Shown: positions 58,478 to 64,000 of the stretch, one piece after another
Numbering within the stretch: position 1 is the stretch's first letter
How the letters are laid out: each line of letters begins with the position of its first letter
Origin: Bacillus sp. S3
GTDB taxonomy: Bacteria > Bacillota > Bacilli > Bacillales > Cytobacillaceae
Reading direction: 5' to 3'
Assembly (NCBI RefSeq): GCF_005154805.1
Contig: NZ_CP039727.1
Span: forward strand, 4,027,501-4,091,500
DNA: 64,000 bases
The notes under the pieces: generated by a model
Told to the model about the DNA's origin: nothing
Seen by the model: the letters and a program-made list of their open reading frames with translations, nothing else
The model's database searches: none
Program-made: the position numbers and the translations under genes

Positions 58478-59288
58478 TCATCGCCACCGCCTTATCCAAA
58501 ATACATCTTCCTTTGCCATATGGGATACAAAGGGGAGTTCCAAATAGCGGATCCATCGTCACTTCACAATCCATCCCAAAAACATTCTTAACAAGACTGC
58601 AATTGACGATATGCTCCGGCTTCCCTTGGGCGTAAACCTTCTTGTCCTTAATGGCAACGACATTATGGGCATAGCGGCAGGCAAGATTGAGGTCGTGCAG
58701 CACCATGACAACCGTTCGCTTTTTCATTTCATTTAAATCAAAAAGCAAATCAAGAATTTCAATTTGATGAGTCATATCCAGGTAGGTAGTTGGTTCGTCT
58801 AACAGGATAATATCCGTATCCTGAGCCAACGTCATCGCAATCCAGGCGCGCTGTCTTTGCCCGCCGGAAAGAGAATCGACCGTTCTCTCCTTTAATTCCT
58901 CCAACCTTGTTGCTTTCAGCGCATCATTCACCTTTTTCTCGTCTTCCTCCGACCATTGCTTTAACCATGATTGATGTGGGTAGCGCCCTTGTTTCACGAG
59001 CTGCAAGACGGTTAACCCTTCTGGTGCCGATGGTGACTGGGGCAGAATCGCCATCTTCTTGGCGATTTCCTTTGTGGAAAGCTTGGCGATTGCCTTTCCT
59101 TCCAAAAGCACGCCCCCGGATTTTGGCTTAAGGAGACGGGCGATTGAACGAAGCAGTGTCGATTTCCCGCAGCCGTTTCCGCCAATAAAAACGGTAATCT
59201 CACCCTTTGGAATTTTCAAATCGAGCTCATTTATGATGAGTGTCTCTCCATAGGAAAGGGATAAATTCTTCGTTTCAATCGCAGTCAT
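58470..59288 (-). CDS. yusV: Iron-siderophore ABC transporter ATPase YusV
   Basis: A 272-residue FecE-family ATPase. Walker A GGNGCGKST (about 35), signature SLSGGQRQR (about 135), Walker B IILLDEPTTYLD. In B. subtilis YusV serves several siderophore permeases. GGAGCTGG precedes the ATG. It is third in the permease-permease-ATPase operon. Confidence 0.95.
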   Translation of the reverse strand: MTAIETKNLSLSYGETLIINELDLKIPKGEITVFIGGNGCGKSTLLRSIARLLKPKSGGVLLEGKAIAKLSTKEIAKKMAILPQSPSAPEGLTVLQLVKQGRYPHQSWLKQWSEEDEKKVNDALKATRLEELKERTVDSLSGGQRQRAWIAMTLAQDTDIILLDEPTTYLDMTHQIEILDLLFDLNEMKKRTVVMVLHDLNLACRYAHNVVAIKDKKVYAQGKPEHIVNCSLVKNVFGMDCEVTMDPLFGTPLCIPYGKGRCILDKAVAMNG

Positions 59289-59324
59289 CTTCTTGCCAGC
59301 TCCTTTTCTACTTGTTGTTCTAGG

Positions 59325-60380
59325 CTATGCGTTTCTCGTTTTAAACAGTAAGTATATAAAATACGGTGCGCCAATCCCGGCGGTAAACACGCCGGCAGGC
59401 ACTTCAAGCGGTGAAAACATCGTCCTGCCGATTAAATCAGCAACCATGACGAGGATTCCGCCAAGCAGTGCGGATGTCGGAAGCAGCGCTCCAAAGGATG
59501 ATCCGACCAACCTCCTCGCCATATGCGGTGCCATTAACCCAACAAAGCCAATCCCCCCGGCAAAAGCTACCGAGCTGCCAATTAACGCAGTGCTGATCAT
59601 TAATAGGAGAAACCGTTGTTTTTGCACTTTGCCGCCTAAACCGGTAGCAATCTCATCACCAAGCTCTTGAATATTGATGGTTCGTGCCGCCACCATGGCA
59701 ATGATGAGAAAAATAATCGTCCATGGAACGAGTGTGACGACGTTTTTCCAATTCGAGCCGTACACAGTGCCGGTAATCCAAATATTCGCTTGACTGGCTT
59801 GATAAATGGGTCCCAAAATCATCATGAGTGTCGTTAATGCCTGCATGAGTGTGGATATCCCAATCCCAATCAAGACAAGCCGAATTGGGGAAACACCATT
59901 TTTCCAGGCTAGGAAATAGACTAAGAAAGCGACAACCCCTGCGCCTAAGAAAGCAGCTAACGGTAACCAGGCGATGCTGACGGTTAAGGCATTATTTTTA
60001 TCACTAAAGAATGCTAAAAAGCCAACCACCGCGACTGCCGCGCCGCCGGTAATTCCGAGTACATCCGGTGAAGCGAGCGGGTTGCGAATCATTCCTTGTA
60101 AAATACCACCCGCGACTGCAAGCGACATTCCTACCATTAAGGCAACAATAATGCGTGGCAGACGAAATGATGTAATAATCAGCTTTTCCATCTCCGGACC
60201 GCCGCCGAACAAAACCTTTACCACTGTCAAGGGATTAATTTTCATTTCTCCAATGCCAGTACTCATTACAAATATTGCGAAGGTGACAAGGAGCAGGATG
60301 GTAAAAATAAAGGCAGCTTTTCGATCGATTAAAAAGGACAGCTTGCCCTTAAACAGACGGAAATTTTTATAGTTACTCAT
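59325..60380 (-). CDS. Iron-siderophore permease, FecCD family (YfhA-like)
   Basis: A 351-residue permease with about ten helices; GGILQGMIRNPLASPDVLGITGG region and the GIGFVGLMAPHMAR coupling loop are typical. Its ATG overlaps the stop of the upstream permease in ATGA. Probably forms a heterodimer with that protein. Confidence 0.92.
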   Translation of the reverse strand: MSNYKNFRLFKGKLSFLIDRKAAFIFTILLLVTFAIFVMSTGIGEMKINPLTVVKVLFGGGPEMEKLIITSFRLPRIIVALMVGMSLAVAGGILQGMIRNPLASPDVLGITGGAAVAVVGFLAFFSDKNNALTVSIAWLPLAAFLGAGVVAFLVYFLAWKNGVSPIRLVLIGIGISTLMQALTTLMMILGPIYQASQANIWITGTVYGSNWKNVVTLVPWTIIFLIIAMVAARTINIQELGDEIATGLGGKVQKQRFLLLMISTALIGSSVAFAGGIGFVGLMAPHMARRLVGSSFGALLPTSALLGGILVMVADLIGRTMFSPLEVPAGVFTAGIGAPYFIYLLFKTRNA

Positions 60381-61381
60381 CGGCCATTGAACCCCCTTCT
60401 CGCGATGTAAATAAAGAATGGAGTTCCAATGATGGCCGTCATGACGCCGACAGGTACCTCTGACGGCATTAAAATATATCTTGCGGCGATATCGGCTGCG
60501 AGTAACAGGATGGCCCCCAACACGCCAGATAGCGGAATGACCCAGCGATGATCAATCCCAATGATGGATCTTGTAATGTGGGGAACGACAATCCCGATAA
60601 AGCCAATCGGCCCGGCAACCGCAACGGATCCGCCCGCTAATAAAATGACAATGATACCAATAGCCATTTTTATAAGTCCGGTATTCAGCCCAAGTCCTTT
60701 CGCCACATCTTCCCCCATGGACAGGATATTCATTTTTCCGGAAATCAGAACGGCACCCACCCAGCCAAGCCCGATATAGGGCAAAACGGACATGAGTGTC
60801 TCAAGCTTCCGGCCCTGAACAGACCCTGCGAGCCAAAACAAAACCTGCTCGAGCGCCGCTTCATCTACCACAAGTAGTCCTTGAGTGAAGGACGAAAACA
60901 TTGCGCCAATCGCGGCACCGGCCAATGTGAGTTTCATCGGTGTTAACCCTTCACGGCCAAAGGAACCAATCCCATACACACTGATGGCTGCCACTGTAGC
61001 ACCAAGAAAGGCAAGACCGTTGAAGGCCTGTAAATCATGGACCGAAAATAAGGTGACGGCAGTGACCACCGCAAAACCCGCTCCGGCATTAATCCCGAAG
61101 ATTCCCGGTGATGCCAGCGGATTTTTTGTTAATGTTTGCATGAGGACCCCGGCAATCGCGAGACTTGCCCCTACTGCTGACGCAATTAACGCCCGCGGCA
61201 TTCTCACGGTCTGAATAATAATATGTTCGTTCGAGCCATTATAATTCGTATAGGAATCGATCGCCGTCCGCCAGCTTGTATCAGTATAGCCGAATATCAC
61301 ACTGGCACACATTAACAGAACCATTGCTATGATAGCGATGGTTAGACCAATCCATTTGTATGTTGTACTTTTTAACAGCAT
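60377..61381 (-). CDS. Iron-siderophore permease, FecCD family (YfiZ-like)
   Basis: A 334-residue permease with about ten helices. LTKNPLASPGIFGINAGAG and GPIGFIGIVVPHITR mark the FecCD fold. First gene of the minus-strand operon, preceded by Fur boxes. The start at 61381 is an ATG with a weak AGAAGGG site. Confidence 0.92.
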   Translation of the reverse strand: MLLKSTTYKWIGLTIAIIAMVLLMCASVIFGYTDTSWRTAIDSYTNYNGSNEHIIIQTVRMPRALIASAVGASLAIAGVLMQTLTKNPLASPGIFGINAGAGFAVVTAVTLFSVHDLQAFNGLAFLGATVAAISVYGIGSFGREGLTPMKLTLAGAAIGAMFSSFTQGLLVVDEAALEQVLFWLAGSVQGRKLETLMSVLPYIGLGWVGAVLISGKMNILSMGEDVAKGLGLNTGLIKMAIGIIVILLAGGSVAVAGPIGFIGIVVPHITRSIIGIDHRWVIPLSGVLGAILLLAADIAARYILMPSEVPVGVMTAIIGTPFFIYIARRGFNGR

Positions 61382-61435
61382 CTGTTTGAAACCCTTCTAC
61401 TTCTATTTAGTTGATAGATTTAGTCTATCTCTAAT

Positions 61436-61450
61436 TGATAACTATTGTCA
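61436..61450. promoter_or_regulatory. Fur box A
   Basis: TGATAACTATTGTCA differs from TGATAATnATTATCA at two positions. It overlaps the presumed promoter of the permease operon. Confidence 0.7.
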
Positions 61451-61457
61451 ATGAATC

Positions 61458-61472
61458 TGATAATCATTTTCA
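61458..61472. promoter_or_regulatory. Fur box B
   Basis: TGATAATCATTTTCA has one mismatch to the 7-1-7 Fur box and lies upstream of the -35 of the lipoprotein gene. Confidence 0.85.
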
Positions 61473-61480
61473 ATTAGTTA

Positions 61481-61509
61481 TTGACAGCGCCTTCCCTTCC
61501 TTTTATGAT
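61481..61509 (+). promoter_or_regulatory. Sigma-A promoter of the siderophore lipoprotein gene
   Basis: TTGACA, a 17-base spacer and TATGAT. The expected start of transcription is near 61516, next to Fur box C. Confidence 0.85.
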
Positions 61510-61520
61510 AAGGATGTCAT

Positions 61521-61535
61521 TGAAAATGATTATCA
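61521..61535. promoter_or_regulatory. Fur box C
   Basis: TGAAAATGATTATCA has one mismatch and covers the likely transcription start of the lipoprotein gene. Confidence 0.85.
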
Positions 61536-61569
61536 ATTACAATACCATACTTTAGGAGGATACATAAAA

Positions 61570-62538
61570 ATGAAAGCAATCAAGACCCTGCTCTCTCTTC
61601 TTTCCATCATGGCAGTGTTTCTGTTAGCTGCCTGCGGCGGTGGCGAGGAGAAAACATCTGAAAAGAATGAAGCACCAAAAACAACGGAAGAAACATCCTA
61701 TACTGTTGAACATGCAATGGGATCCACTACCATTAAGGGAACCCCAAAAAGAGTTGTCATACTGACAAATGAAGGAACGGAAGCTCTTTTAGCTATGGGA
61801 GTAACGCCTGTTGGGGCCGTTAAATCATTTACTGGTGATCCATGGTATGACCATATTGCTGACAAAATGAAAGACGTAAAAGTGGTTGGTGTCGAGAGTG
61901 AAGTAAACGTGGAAGCCATTGCTGCTTTGAAACCAGATTTAATTATTGGTAATAAAATGCGTCAGGAAAAAATTTACGAGCAATTAAAGGCGATTGCACC
62001 AACCGTATTTGCGGAAACCCTTCGCGGTGATTGGAAGGAAAATTTCAATTTATATGCAAAAGCACTTAATAAAGTTGACAAAGGTAACGAAGTCCTTGAA
62101 AAATATGACGCTCGCATTGCTGACATTAAAGAAAAGCTTGGCGATAAAAAGAATATGAAGGTCTCAATGGTTCGTTTTATGGCCGGTGAGGTTCGGATTT
62201 ATCATAAAGATACCTTCTCCGGTGTGATCTTAAATGACCTTGGCTTTGCCCGTCCGGAAAGTCAAAATGTCGATGATTTTGCTGAAAGAAATGTAACCAA
62301 AGAACGGATTCCAGCAATGGAAGGCGATATTCTCTTCTATTTCACTTATGAAACGGGTGACGGCAAAGGTTCTGAATTAGAGAAAGAATGGATAAATGAT
62401 CCGCTGTTCAAGAACCTTGAGGTAGCTAAGAAAGGTGAAGTTCATAAGGTAAGCGATACGATTTGGAACACAGCAGGAGGCGTACTCGCCGCCAACTTGA
62501 TGCTTGACGATATTGAAAAGATCTTTTTGAAAAAATAA
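61570..62538 (+). CDS. Iron-siderophore-binding lipoprotein (YfiY/FeuA type)
   Basis: A 322-residue class III binding protein. Signal peptide with lipobox LLAAC (Cys about 22) and Glu-rich linker, then the TroA-like fold starting KRVVILTNEGTEALLAMG and the PDLIIGNKMR hinge region. The ATG at 61570 follows AGGAGGATAC; the open frame back to 61435 crosses the Fur boxes and is not used. The siderophore is unknown; divergent permeases and YusV complete the importer. Confidence 0.94.
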   Translation: MKAIKTLLSLLSIMAVFLLAACGGGEEKTSEKNEAPKTTEETSYTVEHAMGSTTIKGTPKRVVILTNEGTEALLAMGVTPVGAVKSFTGDPWYDHIADKMKDVKVVGVESEVNVEAIAALKPDLIIGNKMRQEKIYEQLKAIAPTVFAETLRGDWKENFNLYAKALNKVDKGNEVLEKYDARIADIKEKLGDKKNMKVSMVRFMAGEVRIYHKDTFSGVILNDLGFARPESQNVDDFAERNVTKERIPAMEGDILFYFTYETGDGKGSELEKEWINDPLFKNLEVAKKGEVHKVSDTIWNTAGGVLAANLMLDDIEKIFLKK

Positions 62539-62554
62539 ATATACTTGCAGTATG

Positions 62555-62587
62555 GACCGCCTTTTGATGTTGGGCGGTCTCTTTTTA
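62555..62587 (+). terminator. Terminator of the siderophore lipoprotein gene
   Basis: GACCGCC/GGCGGTC with an 11-base loop, followed by TCTTTTTA. Confidence 0.85.
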
Positions 62588-62593
62588 TTCCGC

Positions 62594-62620
62594 GGGTTTG
62601 GGATTAATTCCGCCAAACCC
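62594..62620. repeat. Inverted repeat between the two terminators
   Basis: GGGTTTGG/CCAAACCC, 8-bp perfect stem with an 11-base loop. No T run; role unknown. Confidence 0.55.
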
Positions 62621-62633
62621 TATTTCAAGCAGC

Positions 62634-62662
62634 AAAAAAAGAGCGAAGTCATCCTCGCTCTT
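62634..62662 (-). terminator. Terminator of the rodA-like gene
   Basis: AGAGCGA/TCGCTCT stem followed by seven T on the minus strand. Confidence 0.87.
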
Positions 62663-62672
62663 TAAAAAAATT

Positions 62673-63842
62673 CTATGCGGTTGTTGAGAACATGTATTTT
62701 TTATAATGGTAGCGGATTGAAAAAATTAAGCCTAGTGCGAGCATATTGCCCATTAACGCACTGCCTCCGTAACTGATAAACGGAAGCGGGATCCCTGTGA
62801 TTGGCAGGACACCGATGGTCATACCGATATTTTGGAAGACGTGAAAGGTAATCATGCTGATGACGCCAACACAAATATACGTATAAAAATTATTCTTCGT
62901 TTCCATTCCGACCTTTGTAATATGGTAGATCAAAAGGAAAAATAAGCTAATTAATACACTCGCGCCAATAAAGCCATATTCCTCACCGACGACACTGAAA
63001 ATAAAGTCGGTTTGACTTTCAGGTAAATACACTTCGCGATTGCCGAACCCTTTGCCTCCCGTTTGCCCCGAGCCGATGGCGAGCAGCGATTTCGTCAGCT
63101 GGTAAGCATCCGTGCCCTGATAGCTGTAGGGATCGAGCCATGAATAAATCCTGCGCAGCTGATATTCGCCCACTCCCAGATACTTTGCCAAAAATTCAGG
63201 ATACCAGAGGACGAAATAAAAAACGGTTCCGATCAGTACAAGCCCTGATGAAAATATGGGTACAAGCAACTTCCATGAAATACCGGAAATAAAAATCATC
63301 CCTACTAAAATAGCGATAAAGACAAGTCCTGTCCCTAAATCCTGTTTGATAATGAGCGATAATGGCACCATCGTTACAATCCCCATCTTGATTAACAGCC
63401 AAAAATCGGTTTGAATCGTCTTGATCACATTTTTTTGATGATGTTGATCGATCGTACGTGCGAGCGCAAGAATAATAAAGATTTTGACAAACTCCGATGG
63501 CTGGATCGTTCCCATTCCGGGAATCTTAAACCAGTTTTTCGCACCGTTGATAACCGGGGCGATACTTGGCGGTGCCACAATCAAAAAACAAAGCAGGAAA
63601 ATTCCGAATCCGTACGCATACCAAGTGAGCTTCCGTAATTGATCCGAATCGAGCGTCATAACGGCTGCAATAATACCGCCGCCAACGGCGTACCAGACAA
63701 TTTGCTTAATTAAAAAGTTCTCCTTGTACTGGCCGCTCGCCTGCGCACTATAAATCGCTAAACAGCTGGCTAAGAACAATAATAATAATATGAAAACAAG
63801 GCTATAATCGAGTTTGGTCGTTGAGTTGTTGTTTGAGGACAT
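62673..63842 (-). CDS. rodA: SEDS peptidoglycan glycosyltransferase, RodA/FtsW type
   Basis: A 389-residue polytopic enzyme that polymerises lipid II. About ten helices; the conserved IQPSEFVKI loop, the IKQDLGTGLVF segment and the catalytic aspartate in PESQTDFIFSVVGEEYGF (about 270) are present. The sequence is closer to RodA (GSGQTGGKGFGN, DPYSYQGTDAYQ) than to SpoVE. AAGGTGG precedes the ATG, and a near-consensus promoter lies upstream. RodA paralogues exist in bacilli, so the exact name is uncertain. Confidence 0.88.
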   Translation of the reverse strand: MSSNNNSTTKLDYSLVFILLLLFLASCLAIYSAQASGQYKENFLIKQIVWYAVGGGIIAAVMTLDSDQLRKLTWYAYGFGIFLLCFLIVAPPSIAPVINGAKNWFKIPGMGTIQPSEFVKIFIILALARTIDQHHQKNVIKTIQTDFWLLIKMGIVTMVPLSLIIKQDLGTGLVFIAILVGMIFISGISWKLLVPIFSSGLVLIGTVFYFVLWYPEFLAKYLGVGEYQLRRIYSWLDPYSYQGTDAYQLTKSLLAIGSGQTGGKGFGNREVYLPESQTDFIFSVVGEEYGFIGASVLISLFFLLIYHITKVGMETKNNFYTYICVGVISMITFHVFQNIGMTIGVLPITGIPLPFISYGGSALMGNMLALGLIFSIRYHYKKYMFSTTA

Positions 63843-63879
63843 TTAGGTTCCACCTTACTAAAAACTTGTACATTCCTCC

Positions 63880-63908
63880 ATTATATTTTTAAAAACAACA
63901 AATCTCAA
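63880..63908 (-). promoter_or_regulatory. Sigma-A promoter of the rodA-like gene
   Basis: On the minus strand TTGAGA, a 17-base spacer and TATAAT; the start codon is about 30 bases after the expected transcription start. Confidence 0.85.
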
Positions 63909-63932
63909 CTTATAACCCGCCAATGGTTTAAT

Positions 63933-64000
63933 TTACATACTAAAATAGAGACGCCGCACTTCTCCTGCCATCCACTCTAAATTATTGGGCACCTGTGGAA
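63933..64000 (-). CDS. 3' end of a gene of unknown function
   Basis: One minus-strand frame is open from the right edge to a TAA at 63933 and encodes PQVPNNLEWMAGEVRRLYFSM. The other two frames stop within 21-24 bases. The composition looks coding and the stop lies just upstream of the rodA promoter. Too short to identify. Confidence 0.4.
   Translation of the reverse strand, partial: PQVPNNLEWMAGEVRRLYFSM

Noticed and set aside
61435..61569. 45-residue N-terminal extension of the siderophore lipoprotein
   Set aside because: It would translate across the promoter and all Fur boxes and bury the signal peptide; the ATG at 61570 has AGGAGG.

Overview
The window is chromosomal backbone of an endospore-forming member of the Bacillaceae, probably a relative of Bacillus or Neobacillus. 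The evidence is gene order: the blocks yugO-pgi-yugJ, yugI, yugE-patB, kapB-kapD-yuxO, pepA(yuiE)-yuiC-yuiB-yuiA-ndh(yumB)-yumC-yutM-yuzB-yutJ-yuzD-yutI-yutH-yutG-yutF-yutE-yutD-yutC-lipA-lytH-yunB-yunC-yunD-yunE-yunF, sufCDSUB-metQIN and yusD-yusE-yusF-gcvH-yusI-fadEAN-yuzL-yusU-yusV follow the order I recall from B. subtilis. Proteins are close to their expected lengths, there are several sporulation genes, and GTG and TTG starts with strong GGAGG sites are common. The genus is an inference. I see no rRNA, tRNA, phage, transposase, insertion sequence or CRISPR array.

Left third (1-22 kb): a truncated membrane protein, a potassium channel, central carbon and nitrogen enzymes (pgi, an iron alcohol dehydrogenase, rocD-rocG), a stress S1 protein, the divergent yugE/patB pair, alaX, two low-complexity proteins that look like spore-coat material, a Cu/Zn superoxide dismutase lipoprotein, a cyclophilin lipoprotein, the sporulation-linked kapB and kapD, leucyl aminopeptidase, the small yui membrane and cysteine-rich proteins, and the redox pair ndh and yumC. 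A Rex-type operator lies upstream of ndh.

Middle (22-47 kb): an iron-sulfur and redox neighbourhood (yutM, yuzB, yutJ, yuzD, yutI, lipA), spore proteins (yutH, yutC, lytH, yunB), and the yunC-yunF set. A roughly 180-bp array of degenerate units with a 21-bp period follows. Then come the complete SUF operon sufC-D-S-U-B and the methionine importer metN-I-Q. Two SAM (S-box) riboswitches control metNIQ and the sulfhydrylase gene metY.

Right third (47-64 kb): yusD, an MFS transporter, yusE/yusF, gcvH and yusI, then the fatty-acid degradation operon fadN-fadA-fadE behind a FadR-type box. Two CotF-like coat genes and yuzL follow. The iron-siderophore uptake locus has a lipoprotein gene divergent from a permease-permease-ATPase-reductase operon, with three Fur boxes between them. 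The window ends with a RodA/FtsW-type glycosyltransferase and the 3' end of another gene.

Most genes end in clear intrinsic terminators, and convergent pairs usually share one hairpin. No wholly new multi-gene system is evident. The least explained items are the 21-bp array, the coat-like low-complexity genes, an orphan terminator that may belong to a small RNA, a 41-residue zinc-finger-like protein missed by length cut-offs, and an in-frame cysteine-rich tail on the FhuF-like reductase.
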